Below, in pieces: positions 11,157 through 21,230 of a stretch of 64,000 nt of DNA. This DNA is from Semisulcospira habei. Lineage: Eukaryota > Mollusca > Gastropoda > Semisulcospiridae. The stretch covers positions 162,817,025 through 162,881,024 of the forward strand of contig BTPG01000004.1 in NCBI GenBank assembly GCA_036245525.1, written 5' to 3'. Position numbers and translations under genes: made by a program. Below the pieces are notes generated by a model. It was not told where the DNA came from, did no database searches, and worked only from the letters and a program-made list of their open reading frames with translations. Numbering within the stretch: the stretch's first letter is position 1; each line of letters opens with the position of its first letter.

Positions 11157-12174
11157 AGGTGATCGCTTCTGCCCGCAGACCCTCGACCATTCGAGTCTAC
11201 GAGGGAAAGTGGCGAGTCCTGTGTTCCTGGTGCAGCGACCACGACCTTGCCCCCACGGAACTGACGAATCCCCAGCTCGCGGACTTTTTCCTCTGGCTCT
11301 TTCGAGTCCAAGGCTTGGCCCCCATCACCATCAGGGGATACCTTTCCATGATTGCCGACACGTATCGACATCTCGGCCACCCAGACCCGGGCGCCTGCAA
11401 AGACCTAGCCGACCTATGGGACACTTCGGCATCCAGCACCCAGTTCCCCGCTCACTCCTCCCTCGATGGGACCTACCCTGGGTACTGACGTGGTTGAATT
11501 CCGTCCGATTCGAACCCTTACCTTTGGCCCGCTTCGCAGATGTGACACGCAAGACGTGCTTCCTGCTGGCCCTTGCTACCGCCTCCCGGGTTAGTGAGCT
11601 ACACGCGCTTTCGGCACGCCCTACCTAGCTACAGTTCCGAGCGAACGGTTCCGTCCAACTACTCACGGACCCTGCCTTCCTTGCCAAGAACAGGTCTCCT
11701 CTGACCGCGCATCAGGTGATCACCTTACGGCCGCTAAGAAACAATACCTTGCCCCAGGAGACCAGGCAACAGGATCCCGTGCGCGCCCTTCGGGTTTACC
11801 TTCGCCGATCTAAAGCCCTCGGGAGAGGACGTTCGCGCCTCTTCCTACCTTTGAGATCCAACAAGAATGACATTACGGCCAAGACGATCTCTTCCTGGCT
11901 CCGCTGGGTCATTCGGTCCGCCTATCAGGACCTCTCCCCTCAGGGAGCTAAGAGGCTTAACATACGCGCACACGATGTACGAGCCATGGCCACGAGCGTC
12001 TCGTTCGATCGAAACTGCGTTGTCAAAGACATCGTGGCAGCCGTGGGCTGGAAGACTGAATCGACCTTCGCCCGCTTCTACCTCAGGGACCTGGCAGACC
12101 AGCGAGAGAATCTCGCTCTGGTGGGGGACATCGCTGTGGCGCAACACTCCCTCCCGGCGCCACGGGCGCAGTAG
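11150..12174 (+). pseudogene. DIRS tyrosine recombinase, frameshift plus stop
   Basis: The N-terminal core-binding domain (RRPSTIRVYEGKWRVLCSW, then ITIRGYLSMIADTYRHLG) is read from 11150 to about 11430. The catalytic domain continues in the next frame: ATASRVSELHAL (catalytic Arg), HDVRAMATS (His-x-x-Arg box), VGWKTESTFARFYL (Trp, and the nucleophile Tyr). A TAG at 11626-11628 interrupts the catalytic half. This enzyme inserts the circular DNA intermediate in DIRS elements. The frameshift near 11430-11470 and the TAG make this copy inactive as written. Confidence 0.85.
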
Positions 12175-12284
12175 GTATGCACTTCGCTAAAATTGTCGGG
12201 AGTTTTTCGACAGGGAGGACGGCGCTGATTTACCTTTCGGGGGTTTACACGCGGCACCCGCCTCCTCATCGCAATTCTTCCACA

Positions 12285-12371
12285 GTCATGTCATCGGTAA
12301 TGTTTTTGAGGAAATAAATTCATTTTTCTCTAAAAGGTATTTTTTCGAAAAATACTTACCGATGACATGAC
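12285..12371. repeat. Internal complementary region of DIRS copy 2
   Basis: Positions 12285-12318 are the exact reverse complement of 6245-6278, the left end. Positions 12317-12371 are the reverse complement of the right end (12565-12621) apart from one small difference in a T run. The two complements meet at a single junction, so this block holds the sequence expected when the two element ends are joined in a circle. Confidence 0.9.
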
Positions 12372-12404
12372 TCGGAGGACCCTCCCACCTGCCCCGCTTG
12401 CCGC

Positions 12405-12581
12405 TTCGAGCAAAGTATCTGACTGGTTGGTCTCGTGACGGGAACCGGTAGGGCAGGAACGGGAGACAACTCTCGGCCCCTCTGGGGGTTCCCCGAGTGC
12501 CTCCCGGGTTGTGTGATAACACAACGGGTTCTTAGGCTAAAATTGAGCAAGTAGTAGACACAAAGTCATGTCATCGGTAAG
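12405..12581. repeat. Right inverted terminal repeat of DIRS copy 2
   Basis: Inverse of 6267-6435, including the blocks GACTGGTTGGTCTCGTGACG and GTTGTGTGATAACACAACGG. The second block is itself a short palindrome. Confidence 0.9.
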
Positions 12582-12659
12582 TATTTTTAGAAAAAAATAC
12601 CTTTTAGAGAAAAATGAATTTTTACTGACCCTGTGAGTACATGCATGCTGAACAAAAAA

Positions 12660-12795
12660 CAGAGAAGAACCCAACGGAGAAAAGGCAGTTACAACACAAT
12701 TTATTTAAAGCAAAGTGTGTAAAATGCAGAGAAGAACCCAATGGAGAAAGAAACACGCTTGCAAAAGACACAACACAATTTATTTGTGAAGAATA
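12660..12795 (-). repeat. Two tandem Penelope-type 3' tail fragments
   Basis: Two adjacent pieces (about 12664-12709 and 12725-12785) read on the minus strand as the tail seen at 25235-25330: AATAAATTGTGTTG, then a CTTTCT-type stretch, GTGTTTCTTTCTCC and TTGGGTTCTTCT. They differ from each other by several substitutions. They lie just outside the right end of the DIRS element. Confidence 0.7.
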
Positions 12796-12885
12796 TTTAT
12801 TTGTAAAAAAAAATTAGCAGTCACCTTTTTGGTCTGGATTAAACAATAAACGCCAGCACGACCCCTGCGGCCATGTGACCTTGTT

Positions 12886-12940
12886 ACAGTGTGGAGAACA
12901 GTATAGCTAGTGCATACAGTGTTAGATGTGTACTTGCAAT
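12886..12940 (+). repeat. Remnant of the splice-donor minisatellite
   Basis: ACAGTGTGGAGAACAGTATA followed by GTGCATACAGTGTTAG matches the unit core found at 5706-6240, now on the other side of the DIRS insertion. Confidence 0.6.
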
Positions 12941-12999
12941 TCCTGTATCATTGGCATGAACAACTCTCCTATTTACTGTTTCATTACACATACCCAGGG

Positions 13000-13970
13000 A
13001 AGTCACTAAGTGCAGTTAGGTCCCCTGACCTTGTAGCACCCAATGGCCAGGCGACGAAAAATCATTGGCAGCTTGGTCTCAAACATAAAGAGAGAAAAGA
13101 TGTTTGATGTGCTCTGAGGTGTCTGATTTGGTGTGTTGACGTCGTCTAGTGTGACTGTGCAAGCCAATTCAGGAGTGGCAGTTCTTGTTGCAAAGGGGCA
13201 GATGAAGGATGATGGCATGCTGCTCGTGGGCGTCTCTCTCAGCAGCATGCTGGTTTCTGCTCTGGTCAGCCTGCTTTGTGCCCTGTTTCACAGCATGCCC
13301 GCAGGTGGATTGATCCTCTGCCGCTGTCTTCCAGCTGTTGGGATTGGTACCGCAGGCTTTCATGTCCCTCTTTCAAATGTCTTTGAATCTGAGGGCTGCC
13401 CAACAGGCCTGGAACCATGGGTAGACTTGACCATAATGGATATCTTTTGGCATGTGGCCATCCTCCATGTGTCGAACATGAGGGAGTACTTGTTCCAGTA
13501 TGTCACTGTGAGGAATGCGTTCCTGCCAGGGATTGTTGAGGATGTGCTGGAGGCATCACCTGTGGAAAACGTTTTTGTCAGCTTTGCCATGGTGGCTATT
13601 GCCTTCCCTATGCGCATGTTGATTTCGGGTTGGGGGAGATTGTCAACCCTAGATAGGTGAAGTCTTCCATCAAGTCCCGGGGGAGTCTTGATGGACGGCA
13701 TGTGGCTGGCATCTTGCGTCCTGACGTGCATCGTCTGAAGGCTGATAGTGATCCATCATGCAGAACTGTACCCTTCATGTCCTCCGCCGTGCTGCGCAGT
13801 TTGTTTGGACAGTCAGTCTTCTGGAGCAGGCAGAAGAGCATCTTTGGCTTTGGTTAGGTCAGCAGATGCCAAGCAGAGTGGCATATCCCCTGTTCTCAGT
13901 GCCTCTATTGAAGCTGCAGCACTATGAAGATCATGTCAATGGTGGATTTTTCAGCTCTGAAACCACATGA
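13000..13970 (-). pseudogene. Decayed LINE reverse transcriptase C-terminal region
   Basis: On the minus strand a stretch at about 13720-13600 reads EDFTYLGLTISPNPKS, followed in another frame by INMRIGKAIATMAKLTKTF. This is the block after the RT catalytic motifs in RTE/jockey-like LINEs (FTYLGS...I...RIGKA). Further upstream on that strand a piece resembles the preceding KKTE region. Frames change repeatedly. The + strand frame over 13133-13660 is a shadow of this relic. Confidence 0.5.
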
Positions 13971-14099
13971 CACGCTGGTTAACACGGGTCTCCATGTGCC
14001 TGTTGAGGATTAAGCAGGCGAAAACTTCCCCATGATGCTCAGGAGAGAGATGCCCCTGTAGTTTTTCCAATCATTGCAGTCTCCCTTGTTGGCTCATGT

Positions 14100-14340
14100 G
14101 TGATAGTGCTATCATGAGTCTATGTATTGGGCCTTTATCGTTTGTTCATCGTCTGTTGTCAGTCACCCATGATCAACTTTAACGTTGGCATTTTCTCAGA
14201 GACTATTCAAGACACCGACTTCGAACTTGGCCCAAGGATACTTTGTGGCAAAACCTTACTAAACATACCAAGTTTAGTGACCTCTCAAAGGTCAAAGTCA
14301 CAGGGGGTCTAGAAATCTAGGTAAACAATAGCCATATTAT
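14100..14340 (+). repeat. Dispersed repeat family A, copy 2
   Basis: The segment from ATCAACTTTAACGTTGGCA through CAGAGACTATTCAAG and ACTTTGTGGCAAAACCTT to CTCAAAGGTCAAAGTCACA matches 31350-31500 closely and 3985-4140 in inverse. It shows no coding potential. Confidence 0.65.
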
Positions 14341-15585
14341 ATATTTTTTTTAAAAATCTCAAATACTGTTTTCAACTTGAAACTCAAACTTTGGACAGAA
14401 ATACCTTATGGTAAGACCTTTCAATGCATGCTACTGTAATTAGAATGACCCTTAGCAAGGGCAGAGGTCACAAGAGGTTGGTGGGTATGTGTCAGCATGT
14501 CTGATTGACAGCAGAAGTGATGGAGTCAACATTCCTGCTTGACAACAAAAGGGCCAATAATAATTTCACAATCTGTCTATACTTTTCAGCAATACAGTAG
14601 CCAACACACAGAAATATACATGTAAACACATAGCTTTAATGCATATGTACTTAACTCTTTCCTATGGATGGTGACAAGCTGCCGTGAGATTACTGCCCCT
14701 AGAATACTATTGCCAGCGAGATCCACCCAGCCAAGGTTCGCATGCACTGCATGTGATTGGCTATTTTTAGTGCTGAATGTATCATTACAAGCCATTACTG
14801 GGCATGCGCACCATATCTGGAAATGAACTCTTTAACAAAATTACTTAGGGGCAGGGTACATAACACAGAAAAGTTAGTTAGTAGGCAGAGAGTGAAAGAG
14901 AGGACAACAAATGCCATTAGAAAAAAAATGTGAAAATTCAGCTGTCATAAGCATCCATTTTAGAGATGTGAATGACCTGCTTGCACTTTATGCTGTGTAT
15001 TTACATGGGCTGGTGATGGCCATAAGGAGAGGGTCAGGGGATCCAACTGTTTATCCAGTGCTAAATGATTTTCCTTGGTATGTGTACTGTGTCTGCTAAC
15101 ACTATTTCAGCTCATTTGAACGGATGAATGAATGAGGGGCAGATCAGTGTGGGGGAGGAGGGGGGGGGATGTTTGGAGCTTTTTCTTTGGGACCTTTAAC
15201 ATGACAAAAAAGCGCTCCTGATGCCAGACCTGGCTTCCCAGCGGCTGAAAAATCAACAAGGTGAGAAGGTGGGTGGGATTGGGGGTGGGGGGGGGGGGTG
15301 GGGGGAGGGGTAAGCACACCAAGCGTGTGTGAGAACCTCTTGCACCTTCTCACCACCCGCTGAAGTATCAAAAGGTGTAGGGGGGGGGGGGTCCAGTCTC
15401 CTAAAAAGGGGATTTTTATATAGCATTTTACAGGATTTTTGGCCTGGGGGGCTCTGCCTCTGTGAATGAATGACTAAGCACACACATGCAGAGTTAACCA
15501 CCCCACACCACCTCCCACAAACCCCCTCCCTCTCACCTGGAGATTGGTATACTGGATTTACGGTCTTTGTTTGTGTTTGTTTCAG
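14341..15585. other. Intron sequence without a recognised feature
   Basis: The stretch contains several long G-rich runs (about 15160-15400) and chance reading frames full of Pro on the opposite strand. I see nothing recognisable apart from ordinary intron DNA leading to the acceptor at 15585. Confidence 0.4.
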
Positions 15586-15717
15586 GTGTTAGTGATGATC
15601 CCAGCATTTTGCAGGCCATTCATTTTGCCACAAAGCTTCCTGAGCACACGTGGGGCCTTGACACACTGAATGATTTTAAAAACTGGTCCAATGCTGCCTT
15701 TTATAAAGCACGTTCAG
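15586..15717 (+). CDS. DUF5054-like protein, internal exon B
   Basis: Acceptor TTTGTTTCAG (ending 15585) and donor GTGCGTAC (starting 15718). It takes one base from exon A, continues in frame, and ends with one extra base, so both junctions are phase 1. The peptide contains ATKLPEHTWGLDTLNDFKNW. A Pro-Glu-His-Thr-Trp-Gly box after the Ser-Asp-Pro region is characteristic of DUF5054 proteins and supports the family call and the exon order. About 9.8 kb of intron separates it from exon A, most of that the DIRS element. Confidence 0.75.
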
Positions 15718-15775
15718 GTGCGTACTTGTGTCTTCTCTCTGTTGATGGCATCATTTGCCATGGTTTTAGCTTTGC

Positions 15776-15866
15776 CATGGACAGTTTAGCCCCGACGCAC
15801 TGCAGCAGGAGATGGATCAACCATGATAATTCAAGGGTAGTGCCAGATTAGCTTGTTGCCATCAGG
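15776..15866 (+). repeat. TTAA foldback MITE, partial copy
   Basis: GTTTAGCCCCGACGCACTGC is followed by CAGGAGATGGATCAACCATG and AATTCAAGGGTAGTGCCAG. This is the left half of the MITE described at 34600-34806; the right arm is missing. Confidence 0.6.
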
Positions 15867-16179
15867 TACACTCCACATTGCATGTTTTGTAACAGTTCTG
15901 AAAATTATTTGTTTTCCTTCCTATATCGCGCAACCAATCCCTATAGCGCAACCTTACCACGTGACCTCGTTACAAAACCCCATGTAGCAGATGGACTTTC
16001 TTTGAGCTACTTTGTGATGCGCCTTGTAGTGTACTTTGTTCCATAAAAAAGTATCAAAACGTTCTAAAGTACAATGTTACTTAGTGTTGTTTGAAAAGAT
16101 AGGCACACTACTGGAGTTGTTTGCAGCACACATTTGACTCAATATGTTGCATAATAAACCCCACACAGAAAGAGCTTTA

Positions 16180-16932
16180 AGACCACGAGGCTTGCTGACA
16201 CCTCGTCCCAAGTGGGCCTCACCATTCACAAACAGAAAACAAAGACAATGAGGCTGAACGCAACCAGGGAAGAACAAGTCTTGCTTGCTGGCACCCCGTT
16301 GGAGGAGGTGGAGTCCTTCACCTATCTCGGGAGCATCATGGACAAAAAAGGCGGCACTGATGCAGATGTCAGAGCACGAATCGGTAAAGCCAGAGCAGCC
16401 TTTCTCCAGTTGAAAAAAGTGTGGAGTTCCAGAGAGCTGTCACAACACACCAAAGTCCGGATTTTCAACTCCAATGTGAAAGCAGTTCTCCTATATGGAG
16501 CAGAGACTTGGAGATTGACAAAAACCACAGTCAACAGAGTACAGACCTTCATGAACAGTTGCCTTAGAAGAATTTTGAAAATCCACTGGCCAGAGAAGAT
16601 CAGCAACATCAGACTCTGGGAGAGAACAGAGCAGATAACAGCAGAGAATGAAATTGGGCGAAGAAGATGGGGATGGATCGGTCACAGTCTGAGAAAGCCA
16701 GCTTCCAGTATCACTAGGCAGGCATTGTCATGGAACCCCCAGGGAAAGAGGAAAAGAGGTAGGCCGAGAAACTCCTGGCGTCGAGACCTCCAAGCAGACA
16801 TCAAGAGACTGGGAACCACCTGGAGTAGAATCGAAGGAGAAGCACAGGACAGGCGTTGCTGGAGGTCTCTCGTCGACGGCCTATACCCGGGTAGGGGTGA
16901 CAGGCGTAAGTAAGTAAGTAAGTAAGTAAGTA
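16180..16932 (+). mobile_element. RTE-like LINE, 5'-truncated copy
   Basis: Only the 3' part remains: the C-terminal RT region and a short 3' end finishing in about six copies of the tetramer TAAG (16908-16932). Same LINE family type as the 5' part at 20870-22800. Confidence 0.8.
16212..16913 (+). pseudogene. LINE reverse transcriptase C-terminal domain, truncated
   Basis: An uninterrupted 233-codon frame encodes the region following the RT catalytic core: SFTYLGSIMDKKGGTDADVR, LLYGAETWRLT, CLRRILKIHW, RRWGWIGHSLRKP and GKRKRGRPRNSWRRD. These blocks are typical of mollusc RTE-like endonuclease-reverse transcriptase proteins, which host annotations often mislabel as craniofacial development protein 2-like. 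The endonuclease and the catalytic YxDD lie upstream in a full element and are missing here. It is a recent but dead-on-arrival insertion: the frame is intact while the 5' end is gone. The stop falls within the TAAG tail. Confidence 0.8.
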
Positions 16933-17002
16933 AGAAAGAGCTTTGCAAAATCGAAACCACATCAGCATCCTATGCGAATATTTTATTGAAGAATTCTAAA
17001 GT

Positions 17003-17047
17003 CCCCCCCCCCCTTCCCCCCCAAAAAAAAAGAAAAAAAAAAAAAAA
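17003..17047. repeat. Poly-C/poly-A compound tract
   Basis: Runs of C and then A with few interruptions, between the LINE fragment and the TA microsatellite. No coding potential. Confidence 0.8.
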
Positions 17048-17133
17048 TCCACAGCGTTACTCTGACAGTTTGTAGACAATGCTGCTGGTCATGCAGATGG
17101 AAACGTGAAAGATCTTATGTTATGTCATAAGTC

Positions 17134-17136
<3 letters not shown>

Positions 17137-17228
<92 letters not shown>
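17137..17228. repeat. (TA)n microsatellite, about 45 units
   Basis: An uninterrupted TA dinucleotide tract of about 90 bp. It directly abuts the left terminal repeat of the foldback element at 17227-18150. Confidence 0.95.
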
Positions 17229-17229
<1 letters not shown>

Positions 17230-18150
17230 TTTTAACAAAGGTGTCGCCCAAAGCCAAAAAATGCACTCAATCAGATTAGCTCCAAGGGACGTAATTTTTT
17301 TCATTCAATTCTGAGAATGCTGTGCTAATGCCATGGAATTCCAGGCTGGTAAGCTTGCATTGTGTCATCAGGACATTAGCTGCCCTTTTTGTGACTGCAT
17401 CACTCACTAGATCTTTTGAGCCTTCCACTGAACACCTACTACATAAAGCAGTAGGGACTACCCCCAGGCGCCCCGCCATCCGCTGAAGAATATCCAGTCC
17501 TCCCCCCGAGGGGGGATGCTAGAAAATATTCCCAAACAGATATTGGACCTGCTGCCAGAGTAGATTTAAAGTTTTTGCCGCCTGTGACCCGTTTCGCCCC
17601 ATTGGGGGGCTCTTTAGGTAGGCATACGGCGTAACCTGAAATTGCAAACACAACGCATGTACTAGAAGCCACCTCCAGAATTTACTGTTAGCACCGCCAG
17701 CACAGCATTCTCAGAATTGAATGAAAAATTACGTCGCTTGGAGCTAATCTGATTGAGTGCATTTTTGGGCTTTGGGCGACGCCTTTGTTAAAAGTAAAGA
17801 ATAATTGCACCACAAAATTGCCTAGGTGTTACCTTTTCAAAATTAGTCTTCCACTGCAACACCTCATAAAGCTTTAGGGATGTAATCTGCACTGTGCTGG
17901 CGGTGCTACCAGTAAATTCTGGAGGCGGCTTCTAGTACATGCGTTGTGTTTGCAATCTTAGGTTACGCCGTATGCCTGGGTGAAACCGGTCGTAGGCGGC
18001 AAAAACTTTAAATCTACTCAACAGGTCCAATATCTGTTGGGGAATATTTTCTAGCATCCCCCCTCAGAGGGGGGGGGGGGGGGGAGGACTGAATATTCTC
18101 CAGTGGATGGCGGGGCGCCTGGGGGTAATCCCTACTGCTTTATGTAGTGA
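17227..18150. repeat. Compound foldback element with two inverted-repeat pairs
   Basis: Pair 1: 17227-17323 is the inverse of 17702-17796 (about 95 bp; a few differences). Pair 2: about 17437-17705 is the inverse of 17890-18149, with indels, including the blocks CAGGCGCCCCGCCATCC and CATACGGCGTAACCT. The pairs interlock in order 1-2-1'-2' rather than nesting, which suggests a duplicated or rearranged inverted-repeat transposon. I see no transposase. Confidence 0.75.
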
Positions 18151-18434
18151 GACGTCAATCGTGTGTGGTGTGATGCAGGTCAGAAGATTTTTTTCTCGCT
18201 GGGAGGAAATCATGAAATTAGCAGAGGAATGAAAACAAATGTTATTGGTAGCAGTGGTTTGTTACACGGATCTTTGTAGGCCTTCATGAGGTCAAATTAT
18301 CCATTGTACCCCTCAGGCTGGTTACAATGATTAATTTGACCTCCCTCAGGCCTGCAAGAGTCTGTGTAGCAAACTCCTGCTAATTCATATTATTTGTTTT
18401 GTAAAGTGACCACATTGTTTGTGTTGTTTTGCAG

Positions 18435-18581
18435 CCCAGACATACAAGAACTGTGAGGCCAGCTGGCTGGAGCAGCGCCAGTTTCTGGACCTGACAATGG
18501 GGAGTCTGGGACAACACCCCATCACCACCACCATCAAAAGAGCATTACAGGAGCTAGAGGCAGAACAACCTGACCTTGCTG
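18435..18581 (+). CDS. DUF5054-like protein, internal exon C
   Basis: Acceptor GTTTTGCAG (ending 18434) and donor GTCAGTAA (starting 18582), phase 1 at both ends, in frame with exon B. The peptide includes CEASWLEQRQFLDLTMGSLG and ALQELEAEQPDLAG. A Trp-x-(E/D)-QR block after the PEHTWG exon fits the DUF5054 order. Codon use matches the other exons. Confidence 0.65.
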
Positions 18582-18752
18582 GTCAGTAATTATCTTTTAG
18601 ACAATGGTGCTTTTTCCTGATGTAATTAGTGTGAAAACAATGAAACAGCCAGTTATTTGGCCATGTCATCGGTCATTGGCAAAAGCGATCAGAAAACTTG
18701 GCGGGGCTTAACTCTTTTCTGTATTATATTTTCTGCCACTAAGTAATATCTA

Positions 18753-18983
18753 TTAACCATTTAGTCCCGGGATCGTGCAGCAGGAGATGGATTGATGGAT
18801 TGGAGATGGATTGATCATGATAATTCAAGGGTAGTGCCAGATGAGCTTGGCGCCTGAAGGCGCCAAGCTCATTGGCACTACCCTTGTATTGTCCTGATCA
18901 GTCCATCTCCTTCAACTGGTACATGGTCGTTAGACAACGCATCCAAACGTTTGGAAATGCGGCCATTGGGTTAAAAGGGTTAA
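18753..18983. repeat. TTAA foldback MITE
   Basis: The copy starts TTAACCATTTAGTCCCGGG and ends GGGTTAAAAGGGTTAA. The centre is a near-perfect palindrome around GAGCTTGGCGCCTGAAGGCG. It contains an internal duplication of the GGAGATGGATTGAT stretch. Confidence 0.8.
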
Positions 18984-19137
18984 TACAGTTTATTTCTGGA
19001 TCTGGTGCCAAGGAACACTCAGAGCGAAAAATAGCCAGGCACACGGCGAACCATGGCTGAGCAGGTCTTGCCGCCAATAGTGTTCTGTGGGAAGTAATCT
19101 CATGGCAGCTGAAATCGACATCCGTAGGCAAAGAAAT

Positions 19138-19290
19138 ACCCCATTTAGCCCCGATGCACTAAAGCTGGAGACGGATCAACCTTGTTAATGTAAGGGTAGT
19201 GCTAGATTAGCTAAGTGCCTGATGGCGCCAAGCTAATCTGGCACTACTCTTGATTTATGGTTGATCCATCATCGGTTGCATCTTCCTCAT
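19138..19290. repeat. TTAA foldback MITE, right end lost
   Basis: CCCCATTTAGCCCCGATGC, a central inverted pair (GGGTAGTGCTAGATTAGC against GCTAATCTGGCACTACTC), then GGTTGATCCATC. The terminal GGGTTAA is not found. Confidence 0.65.
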
Positions 19291-19354
19291 CAGAAAGGTA
19301 AGTTACAAATTGTATATTTGTGTGTATGTCTATTTCCCAAAAATGTTTTAAGCA

Positions 19355-19430
19355 AAAATATTAATAAATTGTATTGTAACTGTCTTTGCTGAGCATGTTT
19401 CTTTCGTCGTTCATTTCTGTTCATTGGTAT
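19355..19430 (+). repeat. Penelope-type 3' tail fragment
   Basis: AATATTAATAAATTGTATTG, AACTGTCTTTGCTGAGCATG and TTTCTTTC follow the tail at 25260-25315 with a few substitutions. The element body is absent. Confidence 0.7.
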
Positions 19431-19529
19431 ATGGTATCAGTGTGTGTTTTGTGAAAGGCTGTTTGTTTTCCTTTCACATTAAACCCTTGCGGAAACAGTT
19501 TTACTACATGTGTGTTTTGTGTTGACTAG

Positions 19530-19636
19530 GTTACGAGAGTGTCAGTCTGTCGGTCCAACACACATGTCCTGGTGGTGTTGTCATGCAGCTTGCTTCAGAC
19601 GGTGGTCTCAAGCGCCTTTACGACCCCTACAATAAG
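19530..19636 (+). CDS. DUF5054-like protein, internal exon D
   Basis: Acceptor GTGTTGACTAG (ending 19529) and donor GTGTGCAC (starting 19637). It accepts one base from exon C to give a Gly codon and continues as ESVSLSVQHTCPGG and QLASDGGLKRLYDPYNK. It ends in phase 0. The next exon found (25520) needs a phase 1 partner, so at least one exon between them was not found or has been lost. The splice signals are moderate. Confidence 0.6.
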
Positions 19637-20394
19637 GTGTGCACATGCAGGCCAGCCTCAGTATATTGTACCCATATATCTTGATATGAAAACAAGATGG
19701 GATGAACCATAATCCACAAAGTCCCTTCTATATGCGAGCTGCCCTCACTGTCAAGGGTCTTTACCTTTCAGCTTTGACCTGATTCTGATGTTGAAATATC
19801 TCCTTTTTTCTCCTTCGCCGATCTGACAATGCTCTATAAGGGGCGTGCTGCATACGCGTCATTGGTTTGTCAAACATCATTTGTTATGATGTATTTTTTG
19901 TTTTTCTGTAATTTTATATTTTACATGAAATGAGTTTCACTTTTGCTTCAAGACTTGAGAAAATGGTGACAAAACTAGAATTTTATGATACATTTCAGTC
20001 TTGCTATAATTTGTGTGAAATCAGGTTGACTTTACCTAGCTACATGATACACTAAGTACACCTGCATGCTCTTCTGAAAGAGTGTCAATATGTGTGTGTC
20101 TGTGTGCCTGCGCGCACGCTCCAAAATTCTCCAAGGGGCATTGAGCCTCATACGCCCTCCGGGCATGCGCCCTCAGGGCTCATGAGGATTTATGCCTCTT
20201 GTAGAAGCGCACGTGTGTGTGAGAGAGAGAACGCCTGCAAGAGAGAAAGAATTACGTCATATTTAGTGTATTGCGTCAATGTCTGCGTGGTGACGGAGTT
20301 GCTTCTTTTATGTCACCGCCATTGTCTGACTTTCTTCAGAAGTCAAGATTTTTACTGTTTTAATTTTTTTTTCAGAAAATTTTTTTTTTACTGA

Positions 20395-20830
20395 ATAAGT
20401 TGAAATGGTACATAGTTGGCTAACGAACTCATCCAATATCTTTATCCAAACTAGCTAAATCCAAACTTTCAAGTAAATATGACAAAAATTACGGACTCTA
20501 ATCTGGGTCAACCGACTTTCTATAAATTGTCTTTTATGACTTCAAGGAGACATCCCGTTACAATATGCTCGGAGGCTCTCTTAGTCACCCCTTGAAGAAA
20601 GTATTTTGCCAAGTTTCAAGCTTGTGTGTACAGCAGTATCGGAGATTCTCGTGTTTACACACATATGTGCACACACAACCACATACATATGCACATGCGG
20701 CGCTTTGCGCCAAATGTACGTTCAGTAGCGAGGTTGGCATAACTAGACATGCTGTAATTTTTATCTTGTTACTTCAGTTGTCAGAGCATTAGGCCTGCCC
20801 GCCTTTGACATCATGTACGTGCTATTAAAT
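20395..20830 (+). repeat. Dispersed repeat family B, copy 1
   Basis: Shared landmarks with 28290-28660 (same strand) and 36430-36960 (inverse): GGTACATAGTTGGCTAACGA, ATTACGGACTCTAATCTGGG, GGAGATTCTCGTGTTTACAC, GGCGCTTTGCGCCAAATG and a TCTTGTTACTTC stretch. The copies are diverged. There is no coding capacity, so it is a non-autonomous element of unknown type. Confidence 0.65.
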
Positions 20831-21230
20831 TTGCCCCACCGCAAATAGAAGGGACTTAATGACATGAACCCTCGCGCTGGGACCATATGGTGTTGAGGCG
20901 CGTCCCCTGGGTGGTGGATAGGGGGTCCCTCGTGAGAGGGGTGCACCGAATGATTAAGGTGTCGTGAACCAACATGGTCTAAGGGAAGGTGACCCTGACA
21001 GGAAACCCCTGGTCCTCCTAGTAAGGGGGTTGGGTGTGGGGGTAGCTTCCCCACCCTTCAAAAAAAGGACTGAAATAGCTACAAAAACGCCGACGAAAAG
21101 ACTAACAGTAATTCCTTTCCTGGAGGAGGAAGGTTCTTCTACCAGAAGACTTATGACGTCCTGTGGTGAAAGCCGGAAGTCTTCGGAAGCCACAGGACCG
21201 AGCCGCCTCTCTCTATCCAGGGATACAACC

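Larger units (their letters stand above)
6245..12621 (+). mobile_element. DIRS-like tyrosine-recombinase retrotransposon, copy 2 (nearly complete)
   Basis: The element has inverted terminal repeats (about 6267-6435 and 12405-12581). An internal complementary region (12285-12371) has a left half that is the exact complement of the element's first 34 bases (6245-6278) and a right half that is the complement of the last ~57 bases. In order it carries a Pro/Arg-rich Gag-like region with a Cys-rich start, reverse transcriptase with YLDD, RNase H and a tyrosine recombinase. No target duplication is evident, as expected for DIRS elements, which integrate by recombinase. It sits inside a host intron and splits a minisatellite. 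Frameshifts and a stop make this copy defective, but its ends are very well preserved. Confidence 0.9.

Noticed and set aside
6245..12621. LTR retrotransposon interpretation of the 6.2-12.6 kb element
   Set aside because: The ends are inverted rather than direct repeats, and it carries a tyrosine recombinase and no protease or DDE integrase.
13133..13660. 175-codon frame on the + strand with hydrophobic segments
   Set aside because: Opposite strand carries recognisable LINE RT blocks, so this is a shadow frame.
14911..15099. Possible extra exon of the DUF5054-like gene (62-codon frame)
   Set aside because: No good acceptor and donor pair in a matching phase, and no family resemblance; exons A and B already join in frame.
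17105..17314. Frame encoding Tyr-Ile repeats
   Set aside because: It is the translation of the (TA)n microsatellite.
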